Assembly (NCBI GenBank): GCA_905183005.1
Contig: CAJJDO010000030.1
Coordinates: forward strand, 600,396-664,395
DNA: 64,000 nt
Source of the DNA: Paramecium pentaurelia
Lineage: Eukaryota > Ciliophora > Oligohymenophorea > Peniculida > Parameciidae
Direction of reading: 5' to 3'
Position numbers and translations under genes: made by a program. The notes below the pieces were generated by a model. It did not search any database and had not been told where the DNA came from. It was given only the letters and a program-made list of their open reading frames with translations. This document shows positions 53,560 to 64,000 of this stretch, piece after piece (the stretch's first letter is position 1; each line of letters starts with the position of its first letter).

Positions 53560-54960
53560 TTTATACCCAACCAAGCCAAAATTGAAGATATGCAAATAAT
53601 GAAAAGTGAAAAGGTATAAAAAAATAAGTGGCTTTTTTTAATCTTTCAAATGCATGTAACAACATTGATGGAGGAAAGTTTTAGAAATGATAAACGAAAT
53701 CTCTGTAGTGAACTAGAATAGCCTAAAGTATTTATTCAATCTATTTGACAAACTCTAAACATTTAATTCTATCCACAAAAAAAAGTTAAATACAAAAATG
53801 GACTGGCATAGGGATCAGTTTTAAGCTCATTCCTATTTGATATATGCTTTCTCTCTGCCCTATACACTTTTAAATTTCAGGTTGCCTAGGGATACAAGAA
53901 TAAATTAAACAACAGAAGTAGAAGTAAAAAGAAATTGTTTGATGATATTCAAATCTTAGCTTATACAGATGATGCAGTAATTATAGTTAACTAGGAGATT
54001 ATTGGAACATGCTAATACCTCTTCATTAAACTTTCAGACAGGGAAACTTCAATGTCAATATGAAAAAATGAAATTCATAACCAACAGAGACATCCATATC
54101 TTAAGGAACTTGGAATAAGGAAAAGTGAAAACTTTTAAATATCTTCAAATCAGAATCAACATTAGAGGAAATATAACATAATAATAGAAATGGATTCGAA
54201 TAAGACAAGACAATTACCAATGATTAGGAAAATCATTCCTTTTAGAATGCTGACTAAATTATAGATTCTCTATGTACTCCCTTGATAAGATACAATAATC
54301 TAGCAATATGATTATAAAAGAGAATCAAAATCTAATTATGGCAAACTCTCAAGGGAAATACTTTTTAGGTATGCAAATTGGTCTAAAAAACAACTACCTA
54401 AGGAAGTAATTGACAAGGTAATTGCCTTTATGGAAGCTGACTTCCAAGAGAGGAAATAAATCGATCGTCAAATTAAATTAAATATTTTCAGAGAACTCAT
54501 ATATAAAACTGTTACGGCTAAATGGAGAAATGAATAAGGATCATATTAGAAGATAAAACAAATTTCCTATTATTTATTGTTTGAGAAAAATATCTTAGGA
54601 CAAGACATAATGAAAGAATTTATTTAGAGATAATGGAACAAGGAGAAAGACATTTTGGCCAATTCCTGAAAGTAAGTCCAGAATAGCAGTGAAAACAACT
54701 CTAATGGCAAGAAAAAATTAATCAACAAAAGAAAACAGAATAGATTTTATGAACAGGAAAAAAGAAGAATCAAAAACCTAACATGGATATAGAAATGAAA
54801 ACCCTTAAAAGGATAAGCTACTTAAGTAAAGGACATATCCCTGGATATGCTTATTTCAACCTTGGAAAAATGAATGGAATAGATGCAAAGATCAAAAATG
54901 CAGAATGAACCTGGAACACATAGGAATACACAACGGGTAAGTTAAACAGTAAGATCTAAA
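53560..54960 (+). pseudogene. Non-LTR (LINE-type) retrotransposon reverse transcriptase, degenerate
   Basis: Reverse transcriptase motifs appear in order. GLAQGSVLSSFLFDICF starts at 53800 (the [LP]QGS..S..LF block). LAYTDDAVIIV has its catalytic YTDD at 53962-53973 in the same frame, where the classical form is YADD. Downstream come a KFITNR block and VKTFKYLQIRINIRG, the FKYLG thumb region of non-LTR enzymes. A + strand frame then continues (NWSKKQLPKEVIDKVIAF, FRELIYKTVTAKW) and near 54880 a Cys/His-containing tail appears (CKDQKCRMNLEHIGIHNG). TGA stops and frame changes between blocks show it is dead. The invariant Gln of AQGS is encoded by TAG, so the element was translated with the ciliate code and is long resident. 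Confidence 0.85.
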
Positions 54961-55636
54961 AGAGCATGACACAAAAAACTAAAGAAAGTGTAATTATGAA
55001 CCAAATTAAAAAGATGGATGAATATTCTCTTAGTATTTATATGACCAAGAAAATCTATAATTCTGAAATTAAGCAATACAGTATTGCTGTCAACATTTAA
55101 GTCAAATCTCTAATAGATTAATTTATTAACCACACAATTATCATCTTCTAAACGAATTTCTCTTATTGATATATTGTAATCAAATGCTGAATGTCTTATT
55201 ATAAATGACAATCTTTTGAATGTATGTCGAAACCTCTAGTAGGGAACTGAATGCTCCTTCTAGAACATGAAATTATTACCTAAAAACTTTAATGAATTAT
55301 TTAAAGGTTATAGTATGCAATGCCAAATTCATAAATTTCCATATTCTAAATTAACGAGTATGTAACTCAAATAATAAAATTAATTCCCTTGCATAAAACT
55401 AATTATTATCATGTTGTTAAATTGTTATTAAGAATTATAATCATAAGGGAAACCAATATCCAATTAAAAAGTGGCACTAATCAAAATAATTAAATCAAAA
55501 AAAAACCGAATCCATCAAAGAAAAAGTATATACTCTGTTTATTTGAGTGAAATATAAAATAATATAAATAAATTTAGAATCGTTAGTAATAATGTAATTT
55601 TAATATTATTAAATAGATTATTTTTTATTAAATAAT
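54961..55636. other. AT-rich intergenic region
   Basis: Follows the retroelement remains. It may hold its 3' untranslated part, but no poly(A) tail or target duplication is recognisable. Confidence 0.45.
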
Positions 55637-58600
55637 TCATTGCTTTGATTAATAATCATTTTTATTTATTTAAAATCCTTATAAATGGTTAAAATGATAG
55701 TTTTTTTCCTGTTCAATTTTCTCTTTTAATTTCTTTTACAAATAATTATCATAGGTTTTCTTGATTTAGGAAAATAAATCAATAAGCAAATTAAAAGCCA
55801 AAATAGTACAAAACATACCAATATGAATCCATCCAATTGAGATAAAATTATCCTAACTAAATTCAAAGCTATATACTAAGAATGTCCCTGAAATGATCAT
55901 TAATAAAAACTCTCTTAATATTAACTTAGATAGTTCAAATAAAGATTTCAAAGGCTTAAACCTGATCAAGTAAACTAAGAACAACATTGATTGGATAGAA
56001 AGCAAGATTGATTATGCTTCTGGATAGTTTATAAATTCTACAATAATGAATATATAAAACAAGATTCTGTAAAATTAAAAAGACTTAAATTAAATGGCCC
56101 AAAATTTGGTTTCAGTGTCCTAGAAAAAATACTTCCATTTTCTTTTATTTTTTATTTTAGCAGCAGTAATTGAAAGCAAGTTTAAAGTAGATATTAAAAT
56201 AATAAGTAATCCAAAAATAGCATTAATACTGTTGAAAATTGCAAAAACAGAGTCAAATTTGTAATTTGGAAATTATAAAATTGCGCTGAACATAAATTAA
56301 TGAAGTATTGCTAAGTAAACCTTAAATATTCCTAGAGAGAAATATTCGATTTTTTATTTTAAACTTTTTATCTGAACTTTTGTTTAAAATTTATTTATAA
56401 TTTAAACAATTTTATAATTATTCTTATATTTTAAGAAGCATTTGAAAATTTTATTTTTTAAGCTTTCAGATGATAATAAACAATAAATTGTGTATGTTAG
56501 TATGGATCCAAATACAGAAAAATAACAACTTTTAGCATTCAACAAATAAGGTTACTCTAAAATTTTTTTTTAGTCTTGTTGTAATTTATTGTTTTCTTGA
56601 TTTGATGTATTTACTCCAATAAATCCATTTAATAATTAATCTATCTAAAAATAATCAAAAATTGGTTGCAATGAGATTTTAGTATACGTATTCAAAAAAT
56701 CTCTTAAATGAGGGGGAAACTATGATTGCATAAACCTTAAATAAGACAATGACTATAATAAATCTAACAAATTAAAAAAAATAATAGTATTTCCTGTTAT
56801 TAAAGCTAAACTTGATACACTAGCCATTGAATATATCATAGCATCATTAAGTTAAACTACATTTTTTAACTATTATTTAGTGGATTCTGGAAGTACAAAA
56901 GGTGTGACAAAATAAATTTTAGTTTCATTGTTTAATAAGCCTAATTTATGTTAATTATAAATAGTATTTTTCTATATAGAAATTTATAACACTGGATTTT
57001 CAATTGGCTCAATAAATTCAATTGCAATTTAATATTATGGATAGTTTAGTTAAATAGTTATGTCTGAAATACTAGTGATGGTTTATTTATATTTAGTTTA
57101 GGGTGTTATTGTGAATGCAATAATATCTTCAAAATTAACAGCTTCTTCTAATTTGACTTATTATGTAAAAGTTAACTCAAGAATTTAAAGATAATTCCCA
57201 CTATTAGAAAGAATATTCAAATTAAATTCAGGAGATTTAATAAAAGTACATAAGCTTATTTAGTTCTCTTAATTTAAACATTAAAATGAATTCTCTATCT
57301 GGCAAAAAGATGAGCATCCATCTCCTCCATAATAATTACCATCATCGCATTCTTCATATTGATTGATAAGTTTTCCATTTCCGCATTAACTAACACATGC
57401 ATTATCAATTATTAATTAATTTTGCCCGCATCTTAAATTTATATATTCCTCAAACTTTATAGTTAACAAATCAATATCTTAATCAAGTTCTATACATTCT
57501 GATGTTTAAATATCCAAAAAATACAAATAATTGCATTTTATACATTTATTTGATATGCATTCAATACATCCTTATGGGCATTGAATTTAACACTAATAAC
57601 AACCATCATTAGGGATTTCATTTCCATCATCACATTATTCATAATCATCAACAACGATACCATCTCCACATTAGGTTGTACAAACATTATTTTCATTGAG
57701 TACCCATCCTGTAGTAATACAACCATAACATATGCCTTGATTACAATTAACACATTATTCTTAACACTAAAATTTGCATTCGTAACATCCATCAAAAGGA
57801 TTGAGATTTCCATCATCACATTCTTCCTCTTCTGATATTATTTCATCACCACATTTCGATACTACACAGTGAACTCCTATTAAAACAAAACCAGGTTTGC
57901 ATACACACTAATGATTTAGATTAATAATTTGATCTAAAACTAAGCAACTGATACAACCATCAGCATCGCATTCAAAACAAGGTTCTTAACATTTTGCACA
58001 TGTGATTAGACTATTAGAATAATAAGTTGATTTGCAAACACATTATTATATGTTATTAAGTTCATGATTATCATCTAAACATGTCAAGCATTTAGTAGTA
58101 TTAGATACCTCACAGGTTTTACATGGCTATTAACAAGGTATGCAAAAGTAATTATCATCTAATATCCATCCAGAATCACATTGACAAGACTCAGGTTATT
58201 AATGTAATTGATCTAAACAGTTGATACATTTATCTATTGTATCTACACAATCTAAACATGGTAATTAACATTTGATGCATGAGATACCATCAGTATTTAA
58301 AATCCAACCTGTTTTACATACACACAAATTTTATTTAGTTACTATTTAATTACTATCAACACAAGATAAACATTGATTCTGATTCTATTCGCAAGTTTAA
58401 CAGGGACTTATACATCGTTAACATGTTTGAGAATCAAACTAAAAATAGCCATCTGAGCATTCACATTTGTATTGTATATACTAACTTAATGAAAAAGTAG
58501 AGATGCAATCAGTACAATTATTGCTATTATCTTCACACTTCGAACATGGTGCTTCGCAAAGCTAACATTAATTTGATCCATCAAAATAATATCCATCATT

Positions 58601-59320
58601 GCAAACACATTAAAAATTAACTGCTATTTAATTAATGTTAATGCATGACGTACAATCATTTGAATTGTTGATACAAGCAGAACATGGAGATATGCAAGGA
58701 AGACATTATGAATTTGAAAGGTATTTACCTACATCACATGATGTACAAGTACTACTAGTACCTAAACACGTCTTACAAGTAGTATCACAAACTGAGCAAA
58801 TAGTTCCAATAATAAAATAGTGATCTACGCAAGTTTAGCATACAGAGTTAGATGTGCAAGTAGCACAGTATGTTGGGCAAGCCTAGCAACTTGATCCAGA
58901 TTTATAAAACTTTGGAAAGCAAGTTGAGCAAAGAAATCCACTGCTTCCACTACAAACTTGGCAATTAATAGAACATGCACTGCATTGATAAACTAAAGGA
59001 GTAACATAAAATCCTAGCATACACGTGTCACATGACAAAAGAACTGAACAACTTAAGCAATTAACTGGACAATCCACACATGAGCCTTAATTTTCTACTT
59101 ATCCTTGATCACAACTCAAACTTACTAAAATAGTATAATGTGTTCTTACATAAACAGCTTATTAAAATTAAGTAGATTCTAAATACAAATTTGAACATTA
59201 AAAAACAATAAACAATAGACTTAAATTAATTATTCTTCGTATATTTCTATATAGAAGCTTTTGAAGAATTTTATAATTATCATTATTATTCTCGTAGATT
59301 TTACTTGTTATATTTATCAT
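55637..59320 (-). CDS. Cysteine-rich multi-TM surface protein (DUF4215 / furin-like repeats)
   Basis: A continuous frame of 1228 codons (1227 residues) with no introns, ATG at 59320. A hydrophobic signal or anchor (INLSLLFIVFQCSNLYL) is followed by about 600 residues of CxxC repeats (CPVNCLSCSVLLSCDTC, CSACSINCQVCSG, CVDTIDKCINCLDQ) of the furin/growth-factor-receptor type. Three Myxococcus-type cysteine-rich repeats follow (EECDDGNLNPFDGC, EQCDDGNEIPNDGC, EECDDGNYYGGDGC). A lumenal beta-rich segment comes next, then about eight TM helices in the last 400 residues (SLALITGNTIIFFNLLDLL, YFSVFGSILTYTIYCLL, FGLLIILISTLNLL, IGMFCTILAFNLLIDLF), and a basic cytoplasmic tail. It is likely a plasma-membrane or ciliary receptor-like protein of a family expanded in ciliates; ligand unknown. 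Lack of introns over 3.7 kb is notable. Confidence 0.88.
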
Positions 59321-62300
59321 GAAAACTTTGAAGATATTAATTTATTATTATAATACCCATAAAATTAAATTCTAATAATTGTTTAAAGCAATGATTATTT
59401 TCCAAATAAAAGAAAGGTAAATTTCATAGTGAGCAAAATATTAATTAAGTCATGAATATTCTATTCTTAGGTTCTATGATTAGAATATTCTTTAAGCTGA
59501 TTTTATACCAATTTGTTTTCGAAATCTATAATTAATATAAAAACAAAATACTTTACTCCAGTTGAATTCATAATTATTTCTTACAAGAATAACGAGACTA
59601 AGACATTTAGGAATACCATTAATTCAATCTATAGGTTCTTAATTTCTAAAATACTTTTTTCATTTATAGCTGGTAAGAAATTATCAAATTACAAATTTAA
59701 TTGTTTTTTTTTAATTAGTTCATAGTTTTTTGATATATTTTAAAGATTTTTTGAATCTTTTGAAATGTTGACTTTCTTCTAAAAAAGTGTAACTTAATGA
59801 TTAATATAATAATATCAATTCAGAAGTAAAGATTCTTGCTGAAAAAATCTCATCTAATTCTTAATATCTCATAATTAAATCATTGGTAAATTTTTCAAAT
59901 TGAATATTCAATTAAAACTATTTCAACTATATGATATACTTCCTTATTATAAATCTATAATTTCTTAAGACATTTTCATTTATATTGCCTCTTTTTAGTA
60001 TAGTTCCAAAAAATTAATCAATCAAATTGTCTCAAATATTTCTTATTATTTATTATTTTTAATCATTATTTTAATTTCAAATTATTGATATACTAATTAA
60101 AAGGAAAATATTGATTTAAATTCTTAAAATATATATAAAGATAATTTTGTATGTTTGAATTTTTACTAACTTAATATTTAAACTATGTATAATCCATTTG
60201 ATTAACTTACATTAATATATATTCAATTAAAAATACATCTCAGAAATTACTCAATCTAAAAATTCTGCAAATAATTATCTTTGAAATTGAATTATTAATA
60301 TTATAAATAAATTGAAATATTTTAGAAAGATTTATATCAAAAAAAGTGAATTATACTTCTAAATATATTTACAAAGTTTATTTATAAACTGAAAATAAGT
60401 TTAAGAAATTATGATTTATTTTTTCATAATCTCAATATGAATTATTTGTCTTATATTTAACAAATACATTGTTATTATAAATTAATTCATAACTTAAAAT
60501 ATGTTAAGGTATTCATTTCTTATTATAATAAATTCCTTCAAAAGATTATCTATTATTCTATTTTAAGATTAATATGATATATTACTATCCAAAACTTTTT
60601 TATAGAATATATTTTTTTCTTGGAATTTAAGTAAGTTATTTAAATATAATAAAATTACTTCAATTAATGAATCATAAGCTATGATAAAATGATGATTTTA
60701 TTGATAGTCAATTTGAATCCCTTACGAATTTAAATATTAATAATTTTATCCAAAAATAAATTACATTAGTTAATATTTTAACAATTTTTTAATTAGATAA
60801 AAGAATGAAAAAGCTTTTTGAAAGTTAAACAAAAGCGAAGTTCAAAAGGTTAATTGTGTAATTTTTTTTAAGATTTGCCAAAATTATTTCACCATCAGGT
60901 AGATGAAGCCTTTAATTATTAAATATTAAAGTATAACTCTTCTTTGAACCATAATGAAAATAATTGTGTTTATTTCAATTTTGATTGTTAACAATGGAGC
61001 AGCCTCAATTCTATCAATCTAGAATCTCTAAAAAAATAAAAAAAAAAATAATAAAGCTTATGGTTACAAAATAAATCTTTTTTTATTAATTTTTTGTTTA
61101 AAGAAGTATTCATTCAATAAATTTACTAAAATTTTCAATCGCCCAATATTGTTGAAAATAATTCATCATTTTTTCAGCAAAATGAACCCACCTAAAGTTT
61201 AATTCATTTAATTTTAGTCTAAAATCAAAGAGTTTAGACAGAAATTCTATTTTCTTTCAAGTAATCTTATATAGAATCATTAGTATGAGCAAACAGGAAA
61301 GCAATAGTATTGAAGTTATTAAACCACTCAGTTATTTAAGTTAAAATTTCTTAAATTTAATTTAAATTATATAAAAAGTATATGATAAAACATTTTACCA
61401 TTATTGGCGATAGAATTCCATAATAGTTGAAACCAATCTAATTAAAAAAAAAGTAATAGCCTAATAATCTAATTATTGGTATTTTTGTTATCAATTCTAA
61501 ATTTTAATGCATCAGATTCAAATTTTTAGAATTTGAAAGAAATTTTTCATTGAAATTGTTTAATTACAATATGTGGTGCTGAACTTTTAAATATATTTAG
61601 AAGTTTTTAACTTATAAAAATAATCAAAATGATTTGAAATAGAAAAATTTGGATAAAAATAAATAATAATATCTTAAAGAAATTATAATTATTATTTTGT
61701 TAACAAAAGAATAACAAAAGGTATTCAAAAATGTTTAACAGCTAAAATTTAATATTGGCTAGACCTAAGTGTCTGTTCTTATTAAGATCTTTATCAATAA
61801 TCGAATAAATTATTTTAAGTAATGAATCAACTTTCTCCTGAAAAAACTGTAACCATTAAAATCTAGAGAGATGAATTGATAATAAATTTTAGCTATTAAT
61901 CCTTTATACCTTAAATAGTATAATTTCCGAAGATTAGTTGAAGATTGTAATCCCCTATTTTTTTTTCTATCAATAAATGCTTACCAATTATCTTTATATT
62001 GTGTAATATTATTGTAAAATCTATTTTTTAGATATATTATTGATTATGTTAAGGTAAAATAAATTATAAATTATTTTACAATAAGAAATTACGATTAATT
62101 AATTATAATAATTTGTTGAATAATGAAAGTCATTAGATTCAAATAGACCATTTTAATAAGCTCGATGACTATAAATAAGACCATAATATTTTATTTTTCT
62201 TAGAGGATTTTGAATTTTTTCTGCGATATTATTTCCCTAACATTTTAAAAATGATTAAGTGATTAATAAGCTTGTAATGAATTGAGAGTCTTTCACAATA

Positions 62301-63177
62301 AAAGAAAAAAAGGTTTACATCAAATAAGTCTATTTTTAGATATTTGTATACTTTCCTATTCCTATTTAGAAACAAATCCATAATACATAATTTAGCCCCA
62401 CTGCTAAAAATTCTCATTCCTTTGTTTACTTGAGTATGAAAATTAATGTTACAGTAGCCAACAATTAATTGTTAATTACAAAAAGTAACAAGCTATTCTT
62501 TTTGAAAATTGATATTTTGCCTATATTCCATCTTCTAATGCTTTCCAATCATGGAAGGGGATCATATCCTAAATTTCATTCTTAATTCACCTTTCAAGTT
62601 TCCAAACCCATCCTAATTAAGATTTCAACATTAACCTAAATATATCTTACCATCAATTGATCTTTCTAAAGAAGTGATAAAAAATTACTACATAAATTGT
62701 TTTTCTCCTTCTCTCCATCATGAAATTTACAATTCATTTAATGATAAGTATTTATGTTAATTAATCCATCAAAATCAAAGACAAACCAGCTTCCGACTGT
62801 AAATTTCATACTATCATCTGCTATTAATCTGAAACTTTACATTATATTTTAAAATTTAAATTAAAAAAGCTTCCTTCCTCTTTGTTCCTTTGACCTCAAC
62901 TATCCCATTAGATTTTAAGATAATTTATTTAAAATTTAAGGTTCTATATTTTTTGGAATAATTATGATCATTTTTTTTAAAGTTTAAGACAAGAAGGATG
63001 AGGGCGAATTAAAGTTTTTTAGAAAAAAAAAGATTCTTAATGTCATAAAGTATGCTAATTATATTAATTATATGTAAAAATAATTTTGAAAAATAATTAG
63101 AATAGATTAGTGGTAAAAATATAAGATATAAATAGCTAAACTTTGAATTTAGATAATGATAATTTAAACTTTTAATA
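59321..63177. other. Gene-poor AT-rich region
   Basis: No intact gene recognised from 59321 to about 62220 on either strand. The last part holds a probable gene relic, listed separately. Confidence 0.5.
62230..62860 (-). pseudogene. Probable degenerate protein gene, unknown family
   Basis: The - strand has stretches with strong protein-like composition in shifting frames: FRLIADDSMKFTVGSWFVFD, then NTYHQMNCKFHDGEKEKNN, then GWVWKLER, an in-frame TGA, and DMIPFHDWKALEDGIQ. Aromatic- and Gly-rich words such as these are rare in the A/T intergenic DNA around. No single frame or plausible intron set joins them. It could be a dead gene or one with several introns I failed to place. It lies downstream of the TLDc fragment on the same strand. 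Confidence 0.4.
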
Positions 63178-63786
63178 TCAAATATATTTTAATTCAAATA
63201 TTTCACATTCACTCAAATCTGGTTTATCTTATCCAAATAAATGAGTTGATTTCTAATCCTAATAATTATCCCATTTATAACTATGACCTAAATTGGAATA
63301 ACCATCTTTAAAATCAGGATTTATATATATATCATGGCCACCTCCTAACGAAGGACCATATCCAGAGTTACAATAGACGGCATATTATTTTCTATCTTGG
63401 ATCAAAGAGTAGATTTAATCGTGTGTTTATGAGAATATAAATGATGATAATGTATCATCTTAAACGTAATCATTGATATTTTATTACCATGGAGAAAATC
63501 CACCAAAAATATACCCATTCTAGGATTAAAATATCAAAAGGAGATTAGACTTACCATTACATTTACTCCAAAATGAATTACCATTTAATCCATCTCTGGT
63601 ACCTTAAAATATTAATTGTAATTCTTTTATAGTTTTTTTTGATTTTTCTTATAAAATGATGAATAATTTAATCCAATATTTATCTTATAATAATTGTGGT
63701 TTTATACTTGGTTTTCTTTATATTTTTATAAATGGATTATTATAATAAATTATATTTTAAAGAAAGTATTAATGTGTAAGATATGA
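63178..63786 (-). CDS. TLDc-domain protein, 5' end not found
   Basis: The open frame runs from 63786 to TGA 63180-63178 (202 residues) and carries a nearly full TLDc domain: LQLIFQGTRDGLNGNSFW, CNGKSNLLLIFQSQNG, YIFGGFSPW, LSSFIFSQTHDQIYSL, YGPSLGGGHDIYI, HLFGQDKPDLSECEIFEL. TLDc domains occur in oxidation-resistance (OXR1) and TBC1D24-type proteins and bind the V-ATPase in other eukaryotes. Paramecium has many genes joining an N-terminal zinc-finger/coiled-coil region to TLDc. Here the frame is blocked upstream by TGA at 63789-63787 and has no ATG, so either an upstream exon is missed or the gene has lost its 5' part next to the inverted repeat at the window edge. Confidence 0.75.
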
Positions 63787-63890
63787 TCAATAATTAATCT
63801 AATATTTTAATTGATTGAAAAAATCACTAAAATAACATAAACTTAAAAATATAGATCGAAAAAATAAAATTAACTTATAAAATTTCAGGC

Positions 63891-64000
63891 CCTTTAAGGG
63901 TCTGGATTAAAAACCTCGGGACCTAACTCTTTATATTTTCAGAGGCTGGCAATATAAAGAGTTACGTGTGATGCATCTAGCGTTCCTGTCCCTTGAGGTT
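63891..64000. repeat. GC-rich imperfect inverted repeat at window edge
   Basis: Composition turns abruptly GC-richer. AACCTCGGGAC then TAACTCTTTATATT on the left is mirrored on the right by AATATAAAGAGTTA, then GTCCCTTGAGGTT at the very end, with extra bases in the right arm. It can fold into a long hairpin. The outer end (AAGGGAC) matches the ends of the 400-bp element at 49224. It may be a transposon terminus continuing beyond the window, or a hairpin-forming element. Confidence 0.5.

Noticed and set aside
57581..57835. + strand frames over the cysteine-rich gene
   Set aside because: Shadows of the intact - strand CxxC repeats.
1..64000. tRNA, rRNA, CRISPR arrays and bacterial-type operon signals
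   Set aside because: No cloverleaf with a TTC-type loop, no rRNA-like conserved block and no spaced repeats were seen; the genetic code and introns show eukaryotic nuclear DNA.

Overview
The window is ciliate nuclear DNA, almost certainly Paramecium (aurelia-type). Long frames are open only when TAA and TAG are read as Gln and TGA is the only stop. The DNA is strongly AT-rich, and genes are split by tiny GT...AG introns of about 19-30 nt whose removal restores frame exactly. Genes with several introns gave coding lengths divisible by three once the introns were removed, which supports the models. No gene I rebuilt needs an internal eliminated sequence (IES) to be removed, including a 9-kb gene, so this looks like macronuclear (somatic) sequence rather than unprocessed germline. 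All models were made by eye, so exon edges are predictions.

Layout. 1-4.2 kb: three packed + strand genes (coiled-coil/GAF-like protein; NET-domain protein; membrane-anchored TcdA-type E1-like dehydratase). 6.2-8.9 kb: a - strand WD40 gene containing a 1165-bp perfect duplication around a single N, best read as an assembly error. 9.8-12.3 kb: two unknown genes. 12.6-14.7 kb: a MORN-like repeat protein with 14 introns. 15.7-24.7 kb: a giant 2948-residue protein with a C2-like N-terminal region. 25.0-28.8 kb: two + strand WD40 genes. 28.8-34.4 kb: a gene desert. 34.4-37.3 kb: a seven-TM protein (+) and a fourth WD40 gene (-). 41.0-45.0 kb: a second, longer MORN-like gene with about 20 introns, followed by a 943-N gap. 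46.9-48.4 kb: a TMEM43-family gene (-). 49.2-49.6 kb: a GC-richer 400-bp element with short inverted ends. 50.6-52.5 kb: a broken pentapeptide/WD40 gene (-). 53.6-55.0 kb: a decayed LINE-type reverse transcriptase. 55.6-59.3 kb: an intronless cysteine-rich, multi-TM surface protein (-). 59.3-63.2 kb: mostly empty, with one probable gene relic. 63.2-63.8 kb: a TLDc-domain gene fragment (-). 63.9-64.0 kb: a GC-rich inverted repeat running to the window edge.

The genes do not form a pathway. The striking feature is amplified families (four related zinc-finger-like/coiled-coil/WD40 genes, two MORN-like repeat genes) mixed with pseudogenes, transposon remains and long gene-poor stretches. This is unusual for the normally compact Paramecium macronuclear genome and would suit a subtelomeric or otherwise relaxed region. 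No tRNA, rRNA, telomere repeat or CRISPR array was found.
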